Source of the DNA: a bacterium
GTDB taxonomy: Bacteria > Patescibacteriota > Minisyncoccia > JAUYLV01
NCBI GenBank assembly: GCA_030649025.1
Contig: JAUSGO010000039.1
Coordinates: forward strand, 1-36,084
Length of the DNA stretch: 36,084 nt
Direction of reading: 5' to 3'
Under the pieces are notes generated by a model. The model had not been told where the DNA came from. It ran no database searches and was given only the letters and a program-made list of their open reading frames with translations. The translations under genes and the position numbers were made by a program. Within the stretch, counting starts at the first letter, position 1; the number at the start of each line of letters is the position of its first letter. Below, in pieces: positions 22,493-30,324 of this stretch.

Positions 22493-23180
22493 CCTCCCGG
22501 ATAAGTAACCGTATGCTGCCGTTCCCGCCCGTGATGTCGAATACTTTGATCTGATATTTGTCGATGGTAACCGTCTCTGACGCATGCACCGTCACCACTT
22601 TGTCTTCTTCGCTTTTTCCGCGGACAAAGAGCCATAATCTCGCCGTTCCGTCCTTCGGGTTGCTCTCCATGCCGATCCCCAAGTCCTTATATTCCACCCG
22701 GCACCCTCCACAAACAGTATACGCTCTGGCAGTATCGTATATTGTAAAGTACAAATACAATGGGACAAATAAAATAGGAAAGCCGATCAAAATAATCTTC
22801 CACACGAGCCATTTTTTATTCTTGGGTATATTTCTTCTCCAGACATACAGCGCGCTCGAAATGAAGACAATAAGAGCTGATATTTGGCTGATACTGATCG
22901 GGCCTTCCTTGCGGAACGTAGGACGGGCCATGGCATCCGGAATGGGGCCGCAATCATTTGTTTTCCGGTTGTAGTATGTATCGGCGCCTACGCAATTTTC
23001 AGGAAGCGAGGGAGCGGGAAAATTTTCGCACCAATCCGTTTCAGGGCTTTGCCCCGGCTGGCACACTGTCCGCGCCGGCGTTAAGGCAAAAGCCGCCCGA
23101 GCAAAAAAAGCGGTTATGAGAATAAAAGCGAGCGTCAGCATCATTCCCTCTATCCAAAAAATTATTTTTTTCTTAGCCAT
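22482..23180 (-). CDS. Exported membrane protein, unknown
   Basis: 232 residues. Signal/anchor 1-33 (KKKIIFWIEG, AFFARAAFALTPA). A short outside stretch has four Cys (TVCQPGQSPETDWCENF, ENCVGADTYYN, NDCGPIP). Two membrane helices (about 97-113 and 126-146) and a C-terminal beta domain follow, starting TVCGGCRVEYKDLGIGMESN. It begins 6 bases after the stop of 23187-24152. The N-terminal end (FALTPA) matches that of its neighbour, so the two share ancestry at least there. No family recognised. Confidence 0.75.
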   Translation of the reverse strand: MAKKKIIFWIEGMMLTLAFILITAFFARAAFALTPARTVCQPGQSPETDWCENFPAPSLPENCVGADTYYNRKTNDCGPIPDAMARPTFRKEGPISISQISALIVFISSALYVWRRNIPKNKKWLVWKIILIGFPILFVPLYLYFTIYDTARAYTVCGGCRVEYKDLGIGMESNPKDGTARLWLFVRGKSEEDKVVTVHASETVTIDKYQIKVFDITGGNGSIRLLIREGNN

Positions 23181-23186
23181 ATATTT

Positions 23187-24152
23187 TCAGTCTATACAAA
23201 CACTTCCCGGCTTTCCATTGTGAAAGAAGGCATGACATCCCGAAGCGATCCTCCACTCGCTGCATTTGCCGGAAGTCAGATTAATCCCCTGATATTCCCC
23301 GATACACGGGCCTTGGCATTGAGAAGAATCGGTACATGTCTTTCCGGCATCCGATGTCTGCATATTGCAATATTCTTTCTGGTGGATAGGGGTCATCCTT
23401 CCCCATACCCCGCCAGCTTCCAGGCACGCTTCTTGAGTTTCGGGAAGTTTTGGTAAGCCGGTTTTGGCGTCGGGCGTAACCGGTTTCTCTGTGATTGTCG
23501 GATCATCAGCAAGCTTCCAGGTAGCGTCTTCTAGCAAAAACACGTCGAACTCTATTCGTTCATCACCCGCAAATCCCAGAACGTGTTCTTTGAACAGCAA
23601 TTTACCGGTTGCAATTACTTTTTTTCCCAGTAAATCATCCGGCCAGGATTTTAGGTTATTAACAAAAATGGTATTGCCGTCTACAGAGATTACGGCACCA
23701 GTAGGAGCATTATCTGCAATACCCATCCATTGTGAAACTTTTCCGATCGAACTTTCTAAATCCCGCAAAGTTGTATCATGCGCCCATCTCATGATCGTCT
23801 CATGACTGATATCTACTCCCGGTTGTTCTTCGCTGTCCGCCGTTCCTTTAAAAAGCGTAACCAAAACTACGGTCAATATAATAAGAGCAATTATCGCGAC
23901 AACTACAGTAAATATTCTTATGTTCTTTAGTATAAATTCAATGGGCCGGAAATACATTTGTAGAGATTTTCTTGGCCTGGCCAGAAAATAGATGAATAAT
24001 CCAAGAATAAGGAATGCAACAGCGCTAATGGCAAAGCGCGCGATGTCATCAGCTGCTACCGCCGGTGTAAGGGCAAAAGCTGGTGGAGCAAGAAGGGCGG
24101 TTATGAGAATGGCGCCGGGGACCGCCAGTAAAATCACTTTTTTTACGTTCAT
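23187..24152 (-). CDS. Exported membrane protein with C-terminal Cys-rich module
   Basis: 321 residues. Signal peptide 1-28 (NVKKVILLAV, PPAFALTPA). Two membrane helices lie near 40-60 and 78-101. A middle domain runs about 130-230 with IADNAPTGAVISVDGNTIFV and VIATGKLLFKEH, an OB-like strand pattern. The C-terminal module is CLEAGGVWGR, YCNMQTSDAGKTCTDSSQCQ, GPCIGE, SGKCSEW, GCHAFFHNG and SVCID. The same Cys module occurs in 18966-19400. First gene of the minus-strand trio, with its own promoter at 24183-24212. Confidence 0.8.
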   Translation of the reverse strand: MNVKKVILLAVPGAILITALLAPPAFALTPAVAADDIARFAISAVAFLILGLFIYFLARPRKSLQMYFRPIEFILKNIRIFTVVVAIIALIILTVVLVTLFKGTADSEEQPGVDISHETIMRWAHDTTLRDLESSIGKVSQWMGIADNAPTGAVISVDGNTIFVNNLKSWPDDLLGKKVIATGKLLFKEHVLGFAGDERIEFDVFLLEDATWKLADDPTITEKPVTPDAKTGLPKLPETQEACLEAGGVWGRMTPIHQKEYCNMQTSDAGKTCTDSSQCQGPCIGEYQGINLTSGKCSEWRIASGCHAFFHNGKPGSVCID

Positions 24153-24175
24153 ATGCTTACTAAGTTAGTTGTTCC
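24130..24175 (-). repeat. 46-bp duplicated gene leader, copy 2
   Basis: Identical to 22447-22492. On the minus strand it runs from about the predicted transcription start to codon 7-8 of the gene at 24152. Confidence 0.92.
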
Positions 24176-24182
24176 TCTTTAA

Positions 24183-24212
24183 ATTATACTACGCCCGGAG
24201 CTTCCCGCCTAA
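24183..24212 (-). promoter_or_regulatory. Promoter of the minus-strand trio
   Basis: A perfect -10 box TATAAT is read on the minus strand at 24188-24183. A weak -35 TTAGGC lies 18 bases upstream (24212-24207). Transcription should start near 24176, giving a leader of about 24 bases. Confidence 0.6.
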
Positions 24213-24290
24213 TGCGCAGTACATTCCTTTGTACTGGTAAATATAGTATATTGCAGTCATGACACGGTACCTATTATTGATATTCAGCTT

Positions 24291-25364
24291 ATGACCGCAT
24301 CAATAATCCCGATACTCCTAGCGCTTCTTGCTTTTGTTATCGGCATACTCAATCTGGTTAGGCCCGATCTATTTTTGAGTTTTCAGACGTGGTCTCAAAA
24401 GGCTCTGTGGGATTCGAAGTATGAACCGGGCCTGCCTGCCTACAGAATGGTTCGGGTTTTCGGCGCATTTTTTGTGATCATAGGGCTGGTCTTTTCTTCA
24501 ATGATTTTTACTAACGGGGAACCGGGTCTGAGGGAGCAGTTATTTAATTATGACCAGGACCTGGATAAGCTTCCGCTTGTTCGGGTAGTCGTGAAACTCG
24601 ACAGCATCTGGGAGCGGGCAGGCGGAAGGCCCGACTTGGGGTTGAACGAACAGCGCGATTTCGATTTTTATCTGGAGCGGCCCGACTTGGGGTTGAAACA
24701 GCAGGACTTTAAAGATGCCCAGGGCGCGGTCTACACGAGCGACCTGCCTGCGGCACTACAGCCGAAGATGCTTTACGCAAGCGACGTTTCCGATGAGGCA
24801 AGGAACGGCGGCAACTCCTGCGACTTCGGCGGCTTTCCGCACACCTGCACGCTTAACTTATACACCGGTGAAGACGCCAAGCCAAAAACCGTTCTGCTTA
24901 AGATTGTCTTTGCCGATAACACCTATGCCCAGCAAGAAGTAGCCATACCGTATGCAGGCATGTTGGATACACCTGCCATTCTGGAGCCGAAGTCTGCCCC
25001 AAAAAATGGCGGCCGGTTTGGCCTAAAGTTCAGAGACGTTGGCGCAGATCGTTATAAAATCTCGGTGAGCATTTGCCATCCTTACGCAAATAACGGCATC
25101 AATCCCTGCCTGAACGTGAATAATTTTGAATATATTTTCGCAAGACAAGGCGGGAGGTTGGTTGAAGAAGGCCGCGATAGCTATTCCCCCGTCATCACTG
25201 CCGCCGATAACATTGTTGAAATATGGACAGGCCGTTCGTTCAATTTTTCCCAAGATGATACGAGTGCCGTCTACTCCATTCAAGCCGAGGCAGGGGGTGT
25301 GACCCAAGATGGCGTCAAAACCCACAGAAAATCCTATGCCGAAGCTACATACGACCTTCGCTAG
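24291..25364 (+). CDS. Membrane-anchored exported protein, unknown
   Basis: 357 residues. Two N-terminal membrane helices (about 3-22 and 54-72), joined by a short basic loop (SQKALWDSKYEPGLPAYRMV). A large outside part follows with a duplicated RPDLGL motif, 48 bases apart, whose DNA copies are nearly identical. Later segments look beta-rich: CDFGGFPHTCTLNLYTGEDA, KISVSICHPYANNGINPCLN, and a C-terminal VYSIQAEAGG strand. Four Cys suggest disulfides. Divergent from the minus-strand trio. No family recognised. Confidence 0.78.
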   Translation: MTASIIPILLALLAFVIGILNLVRPDLFLSFQTWSQKALWDSKYEPGLPAYRMVRVFGAFFVIIGLVFSSMIFTNGEPGLREQLFNYDQDLDKLPLVRVVVKLDSIWERAGGRPDLGLNEQRDFDFYLERPDLGLKQQDFKDAQGAVYTSDLPAALQPKMLYASDVSDEARNGGNSCDFGGFPHTCTLNLYTGEDAKPKTVLLKIVFADNTYAQQEVAIPYAGMLDTPAILEPKSAPKNGGRFGLKFRDVGADRYKISVSICHPYANNGINPCLNVNNFEYIFARQGGRLVEEGRDSYSPVITAADNIVEIWTGRSFNFSQDDTSAVYSIQAEAGGVTQDGVKTHRKSYAEATYDLR

Positions 25365-25400
25365 CACTGTTTTTGGCGTCATGACGGCTCCGGTGCGACC

Positions 25401-25432
25401 GAGGGGTTATGGAGCTTGAGCACCCCTCTTTT
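25401..25432 (+). terminator. Probable rho-independent terminator
   Basis: GAGGGGT (25401-25407) and ACCCCTC (25422-25428) pair around a 14-base loop, followed by only four T. The rest of the gap (25433-25547) shows nothing else. Confidence 0.5.
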
Positions 25433-25547
25433 CCCGAGAGAATCTTCAAAAACGCCTTGTGTTTTGAACGAAAAATCCGAGTCCTAGTCCCGCGCAGCCA
25501 AGTCGTGATAGGTTCTTCCGCTCAAGGGGGATAGATTCAAATAAATT

Positions 25548-26225
25548 ATGAGAACAGTAATTATAACCGGAGCAAGCAGCGGCATTGGCCTCGCAACTGC
25601 CAAGAAGTTTTTGGCTGAAGGATGGCGAGTTGTCGGCACATATTTAAACACGCCAATTAACATAGAGAATCCAAATTTAATTGCCATACAATATGACCAA
25701 GGCGACCCGAGAAGCATCGCAAAAGCCGCTGCTCAAATTACTGCCAGCGTATCTCATGTAGATGCTCTGATTAACAATGCCGGTATTCTTATCGATGCGG
25801 AAGATAAAGTTGCTGATTATGTCAAAGTAGAAAAAACTTTGGAAGTTAATGTAGTCGGAGTCGTTAATGTGACGGAACGATTATTACCTCTATTTCAGAA
25901 AGATGGCCATATTGTAAATATGGATTCCGGATATGGGGCCATGTCGGTTCCTATAGACGACGAGACGTCCGGCGGATACCGCATTTCAAAAGCGGCATTA
26001 AATATGTACACCCGCCATTTGGCATTTCGTTTGCGATCCCAAGGTATTATTGTTTCATCATTGGCTCCGGGATGGGTGGATACTGCCATGGGTAATACTA
26101 TTGCATCAAGAACTGAAAAACCCGACCGTACTCCGGAACAAGCGGCAGACGAGATTTACCAACTCGTCACAACGGTTAAAGAATCGGGACAATTCTGGGA
26201 ATACGGCAAAAAAATTCCTTGGTAG
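25548..26225 (+). CDS. Short-chain dehydrogenase/reductase (SDR)
   Basis: 225 residues, within the classical SDR range. The Rossmann dinucleotide motif TGASSGIG is at 7-14, NNAG at 76-79, catalytic Ser127 (VNMDSGYG), Tyr144 and Lys148 (GGYRISKAALN), and then PGWVDTAMG. The lack of a clear acidic residue after strand 2 (YLNTPI) hints at NADP(H) rather than NAD(H). The substrate cannot be read from the sequence. The Ser-Tyr spacing (17) is slightly longer than usual. No operon partner. Confidence 0.95.
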   Translation: MRTVIITGASSGIGLATAKKFLAEGWRVVGTYLNTPINIENPNLIAIQYDQGDPRSIAKAAAQITASVSHVDALINNAGILIDAEDKVADYVKVEKTLEVNVVGVVNVTERLLPLFQKDGHIVNMDSGYGAMSVPIDDETSGGYRISKAALNMYTRHLAFRLRSQGIIVSSLAPGWVDTAMGNTIASRTEKPDRTPEQAADEIYQLVTTVKESGQFWEYGKKIPW

Positions 26226-26280
26226 TCCGCTTAAGACCGATAATATAAGACGCCGCCTGAACGGTATCTTCTCGAAAGAG

Positions 26281-26309
26281 TTGCAAAATTTTCAGGGATG
26301 TGGTATATT
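26281..26309 (+). promoter_or_regulatory. Promoter of the gene at 26356
   Basis: TTGCAA (26281-26286), 17 bases, TATATT (26304-26309) with TGG before the -10 (extended -10). The leader of about 40 bases ends with AAGGAAG, a good ribosome-binding site, before ATG 26356. Confidence 0.75.
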
Positions 26310-26355
26310 TAGTTGCTCTTTAAAATCCAAAGGAACATCGGAAAGGAAGCCCAAC

Positions 26356-27222
26356 ATGAGGTTTTGCGGGAGGCTTTTTGTTTTGCTTTTTTGTTTTTTC
26401 TCGATGTATGGGACGCAGGCGGCCGCGGCACAAAATTTCTCCCAAGACTCCGAATCCGAATTCCGCCGGCTCGTCGCAGAGGGCCGGTATGCGTACTTTA
26501 ATGAAGAATACGAAAAAGCCAAAACGCTGTTACGCGCCGCCCGAGAACTGGACCCCGACAATCCCGAGACCCATGAGCATTTGAGCCTCGTCATTCTTTT
26601 TGAACTTAAAAAGGAGCTCGGTATCGAGGGGGACGGAACGCTCAATGATGTAAAAAGGCTCAAGCCATATGCCGACAATGTTACCCAGTTCGAATCGGAG
26701 ATACGGACAGGAGAGGAGCTGGCGGACGCGATACTTGATAAACACCCCGAGGATCAGCGTGCGCTTTTCGTGCGGGAGAGATTGCGCCTCAACCTCATTA
26801 TGTTCCGCCGCCAAATACAAGACACGCTTGGCGGCCTCCTTGGCGAATATCGGAAAGCAAAACCCGTCATAGACCAGATCGTTCTGCGAAATCCCAACGA
26901 TTGCCGGGCATTGGTCACGCAATCCCGCATTAATTATGAGATTGGCAGCCGTCCCTGGTACGAGAAGTTGGGACTTCGCGCGATAGGAGTACGCGGCGAT
27001 AAGGAAATGGGCATACAAGGAACGGCAAAAGCCGCATCCATGGTATGTCCCGACCACTTCGATTCGGTCGAGGCCCGCTTCAGCTTCCTTTCCATTCTTG
27101 CCAAGGAAAAAAAATGGCACGCGGCCTCTGCCATGGCCCTTGAGCTGAGCCTGGAATTTCCGAAGAACACCAAAATAAAGTACTATTTGGACCTTGCAAG
27201 GTCCAAAACAAAAATACCCTGA
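26356..27222 (+). CDS. Secreted TPR-like protein
   Basis: 288 residues from ATG 26356, supported by AAGGAAG and by the promoter at 26281-26309. The in-frame open stretch upstream to 26050 overlaps the SDR gene and is not coding. Signal peptide 1-25 (LLFCFFSMYGTQAAAA). A TPR-like pair follows (RLVAEGRYAYFNEEYEKAKT, LLRAARELDPDNPETHEHLS). Helical repeats continue to the end (VIDQIVLRNPNDCRALVTQS, KKWHAASAMALELSLEFPKN). Such solenoids mediate protein contacts in the envelope. A perfect 20-bp palindrome overlaps the last codons (27187-27206). Confidence 0.85.
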   Translation: MRFCGRLFVLLFCFFSMYGTQAAAAQNFSQDSESEFRRLVAEGRYAYFNEEYEKAKTLLRAARELDPDNPETHEHLSLVILFELKKELGIEGDGTLNDVKRLKPYADNVTQFESEIRTGEELADAILDKHPEDQRALFVRERLRLNLIMFRRQIQDTLGGLLGEYRKAKPVIDQIVLRNPNDCRALVTQSRINYEIGSRPWYEKLGLRAIGVRGDKEMGIQGTAKAASMVCPDHFDSVEARFSFLSILAKEKKWHAASAMALELSLEFPKNTKIKYYLDLARSKTKIP

Positions 27223-27250
27223 CCGGGCTTCCGGCCAGGGCTTTCTTTTC
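27217..27250 (+). terminator. Rho-independent terminator of the TPR-like gene
   Basis: CCCTG-CCGG and CCGG-CAGGG pair with one internal mismatch around GCTT, followed by a T-rich tract (CTTTCTTTT). It overlaps the stop codon region and lies just before the glgA promoter. Confidence 0.75.
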
Positions 27251-27267
27251 CAAAAGTAATTGAAAAG

Positions 27268-27276
27268 TGGTATAAT
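27268..27276 (+). promoter_or_regulatory. Extended -10 promoter of the alpha-glucan operon
   Basis: TGGTATAAT: a consensus -10 preceded by TGG. TTCCAA at 27248-27253 is a poor -35 at 17 bases. Transcription should start near 27283, giving a leader of only about 10 bases before ATG 27293. Confidence 0.65.
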
Positions 27277-27292
27277 CGCATCATAAGCAACT

Positions 27293-28822
27293 ATGCATGA
27301 TTTCGTTATGGCAAATCTTCTTGATTTCATCTCCCGCAAAAAAACGGCCCCCTCAAAGCTCAAGGTGCTTTTTGTCGCCTCCGAAGCCGCTCCTTTCGCA
27401 AAAGTAGGAGGGCTTGGCGAGGTGATGTTCGCCTTGCCCAGAGCCTTGCGCTCTCTTGGCCACGATGCGCGTGTCATGATACCGCGCTATGCCTCCGTAG
27501 ACCGCGAACGCTATGCGCTCAAAATGATAGTGGAGGGACTTTTGGTGCCGACCGGCGGAGATCCCGCCAATCTTGTTTGTAATGCTTTGATGCACGAGGG
27601 CGGCGATACGGCGCCAACATACTTCCTGGAAAACCAGGAATACTACGAAAAACGCGCCAATGTCTACGGGTACGCGGATGACCCCATCCGTTGGGCGCTT
27701 TTGTCGCGGGGCGTGCTCGAATTCCTAAAACAAAGCGATTGGGTGCCGGATGTTATTGTGGCAAACGACTGGCAAACGGGGTTTATTCCAAACCTCATAC
27801 ACAAAGAGTATGAACACGATACGGTCATTGATACCATCGCAACCGTGTTTGTGATACATAACCTGTACCATCAGGGCTTGTTCGATCATCGCTTTGTCTC
27901 GGAAATGAACTTTGACGCGGGACAAGCCTCCATTGGCGACATATTTGCCCCAAGACTTTTGCACTTGAATGCGGTACGCCGCGGCATCATGTACGCCGAC
28001 CTCGTGGTCACCGTCTCGCCCACATACGCCAAAGAGATACTCACCAAGGAATACGGCGAGGGGCTTGAGGAGCTTTTGGGCGAGCGGCGCATGCAACTCT
28101 CCGGAATCATTAATGGCATTGACTATGAGCGCCTTAATCCAAAAACCGATCCGTACATCACCGCGAAATTCGATGAAAAAACTACGCATCGCCGCAGACG
28201 CAACAAGCGCGCACTTCAGGACCGCTTCGGCCTGAAGCAAGATGATAACGCGTTTCTTGTCAGCATCGTCTCGCGCATGGACCATCAAAAAGGGTTTGAT
28301 CTCATTATGGATATTGCGAATCCGCTTTTCCGAGAAACGGATATTCAGCTGGTGGTACTGGGGAACGGCGACAACAAGTATCGCCTCTTTTTCAAAGAAC
28401 TTATCGAGAAACACCCAGGGCGCGTAGGAGGGCATTTCGACTTCGACCCTGTACTTCCGCACCTCATCTTCGCCGGAGCCGACGCCATGCTCATTCCATC
28501 GGCGTTCGAGCCGTCGGGCCTTACGCAAATGGAGGCAATGCGCTACGGGTGCATTCCCATCGCGCGGCGTACCGGAGGACTTGCCGATACCATCACAGAC
28601 TATGACGGCGCAGATGCCGGGGATGGTTTTCTTTTTGAAGCGTTTGATTCCTGGGCGTTATTTGCCGCAATCGTCCGTGCGCGGGAAACGCATCGGCATC
28701 AGGAGATTTGGCAAGAGCTTATCACGCGGGCCATGGAAAGGGATTTTTCCTGGACGGTGTCGGCTCTGGAATACGAACGTAAACTTGTTGCGGCGATCGA
28801 ATATCATAAGCGTCTTAAATAG
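27293..28822 (+). CDS. glgA: Glycogen/starch synthase (GT5)
   Basis: 509 residues, typical of GlgA (about 480-520). N-terminal GT5 domain: LKVLFVASEAAPFAKVGGLG with the substrate Lys37 in KVGGL. Then VIVANDWQTGFIPNLI and VFVIHNLYHQG. C-terminal GT1-type domain: SIVSRMDHQKGFDLIM and ADAMLIPSAFEPSGLTQMEA with Glu406, then YGCIPIARRTGGLADTI. It transfers glucose from ADP- or UDP-glucose to alpha-1,4-glucan ends. ATG 27293 is used; ATG 27308 (MANLL) is an alternative. First gene of an operon with the GH57 gene 6 bases downstream. GlgC and GlgP are not in this window. Confidence 0.96.
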   Translation: MHDFVMANLLDFISRKKTAPSKLKVLFVASEAAPFAKVGGLGEVMFALPRALRSLGHDARVMIPRYASVDRERYALKMIVEGLLVPTGGDPANLVCNALMHEGGDTAPTYFLENQEYYEKRANVYGYADDPIRWALLSRGVLEFLKQSDWVPDVIVANDWQTGFIPNLIHKEYEHDTVIDTIATVFVIHNLYHQGLFDHRFVSEMNFDAGQASIGDIFAPRLLHLNAVRRGIMYADLVVTVSPTYAKEILTKEYGEGLEELLGERRMQLSGIINGIDYERLNPKTDPYITAKFDEKTTHRRRRNKRALQDRFGLKQDDNAFLVSIVSRMDHQKGFDLIMDIANPLFRETDIQLVVLGNGDNKYRLFFKELIEKHPGRVGGHFDFDPVLPHLIFAGADAMLIPSAFEPSGLTQMEAMRYGCIPIARRTGGLADTITDYDGADAGDGFLFEAFDSWALFAAIVRARETHRHQEIWQELITRAMERDFSWTVSALEYERKLVAAIEYHKRLK

Positions 28823-28828
28823 GCGGGT

Positions 28829-30310
28829 ATGCACTGGGCGAATTTCATCCATATCTACCAGCCCGCGGACCAGTCACGTGCGATCCTCGACGCGGTGGTA
28901 AACCAAAGCTACCGGCGGATATTTTCGGGACTCGAGAAAATTCCGTCGTTCAAGCTCACACTTAACATCAATGGAGCTCTTACCGAACTTTTGGCGCGGA
29001 ATGGCTACGGCGATGTCGTGGATCTTATACGGAAACTTGCCGAGTCCGGCAGGTTGGAATTCACCGAAAGCGCCATGTATCACGCATTCCTCCCGTTTTT
29101 GGAGGAACGCGAAATAGAACGGCAGATCCGGAAAAATCATGCAGTGAACCACAAGTACTTCGGAGCGGCATACGCCCCTACGTGCTTTTTCCCGCCGGAG
29201 ATGGCCTACAGCGCAAAAGTTGCGCGTGTTGTTTCTCAACTTGGGTATCAGACGCTTATCCTCGACGAGATATCAAGCCCCATCAGGAACGGAAGCGCCA
29301 AACTATTCAAAAAAACTTTCCACATCAGCGGCGCGGGAAACATCGCCGCGGTATTCCGCGAGCGCCGGATATCGAATCTGATTATGAGCTCCATTGCACG
29401 CGACCAAAAATCTCTGCAAGAGGTACTGGGCGCGGAGCAGGAAAACGATCGCTATATGCTCACCGCCATGGATGGGGAAACCTTCGGGCATCATCGGCCG
29501 GGCCTCGAAGAGCTGTTGTTTTCGGTGATGTCCTCGCAAAAACCCGAGCAGATATTCGTCTCGGAAATCGCCGAGAAGTACCCCGTGTCAGAAACTCCCC
29601 TGGCGCCCCGGGAAGCCACATGGGCTTCGGCTGAAAAAGACCTGGAGCGGGGCGTGCAGTTTTTTTCATGGAAGGACCCAAAAAACCCCGTCCACGCCCT
29701 GCAGTGGAAGTTTTTCAATTTTCTGCGCAGGAAACTTTCCCGTTCCGATGCGAAGCGCGCTCTTGATGCCTTTGACCGCGCTTCGGCCTCCGACCAGTTT
29801 TTCTGGGCCTCGGCCGAGCCCTGGTGGAGCATCGAGATGATAGAAAAAGGCGCCTGGAACATGCTTGAGGCCCTGCGTAAGATCCCGGGGATAGGAAGGG
29901 AGGGCCGCAGAGAAGGCAAGGAACTGTACCACGCGATCCTTGAGGAGGCGTTCAGACTACAAAGAAAGGGGGTCATCGAAGCGCTTGCCGGCGCGTACCG
30001 CAGTTCCGTGCGTATACCGTTCAAAGACCGCACCAAGGGAGCGGGCAAGCCGGAAGTGTATGATGCGGTCGTTGAAATGATCGGGCGCAAAATGAAGGAA
30101 GCGGCAGATGCGCGAAGTTACGAGAAAGCCATCCTGTGGCGCGATGCGCTATGGAAGCTGGAAACCCGAAACGATATATACGATGCCGTCCACGCGGTCG
30201 ACCTTCTGCGCCAGGAAGTTCCCGAAGGAGAGTTGGAAAGGCTCATGGATACATATAAAGAGGCCTACGAAAAAATTCTTCCCGGCCAGCCGGAACCGCG
30301 CGGGCATTAA
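28829..30310 (+). CDS. Glycoside hydrolase family 57 enzyme
   Basis: 493 residues. GH57 motifs: N-terminal HWANFIHIYQPADQ, INGALTELLARNG, the nucleophile in CFFPPEMAYS (Glu124) and the acid/base Asp215 in MDGETFGHHRPG. The region from about 265 on is helical and closes the (beta/alpha)7 barrel. GH57 includes alpha-amylases, 4-alpha-glucanotransferases and branching enzymes; the exact type cannot be chosen from motifs alone. Placed 6 bases after glgA, it probably remodels or degrades the glucan made by GlgA. It lies 14 bases before the next gene. Confidence 0.92.
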   Translation: MHWANFIHIYQPADQSRAILDAVVNQSYRRIFSGLEKIPSFKLTLNINGALTELLARNGYGDVVDLIRKLAESGRLEFTESAMYHAFLPFLEEREIERQIRKNHAVNHKYFGAAYAPTCFFPPEMAYSAKVARVVSQLGYQTLILDEISSPIRNGSAKLFKKTFHISGAGNIAAVFRERRISNLIMSSIARDQKSLQEVLGAEQENDRYMLTAMDGETFGHHRPGLEELLFSVMSSQKPEQIFVSEIAEKYPVSETPLAPREATWASAEKDLERGVQFFSWKDPKNPVHALQWKFFNFLRRKLSRSDAKRALDAFDRASASDQFFWASAEPWWSIEMIEKGAWNMLEALRKIPGIGREGRREGKELYHAILEEAFRLQRKGVIEALAGAYRSSVRIPFKDRTKGAGKPEVYDAVVEMIGRKMKEAADARSYEKAILWRDALWKLETRNDIYDAVHAVDLLRQEVPEGELERLMDTYKEAYEKILPGQPEPRGH

Positions 30311-30324
30311 GGAGTTGTTGCCAC

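Noticed and set aside
12640-25412. GCGACCGAGG found at two intergenic sites
   Set aside because: Ten bases with different flanks; too short to call a repeat family.
26050-26355. Upstream extension of the TPR-like ORF
   Set aside because: It overlaps the SDR gene in another frame and precedes the promoter and the signal peptide.
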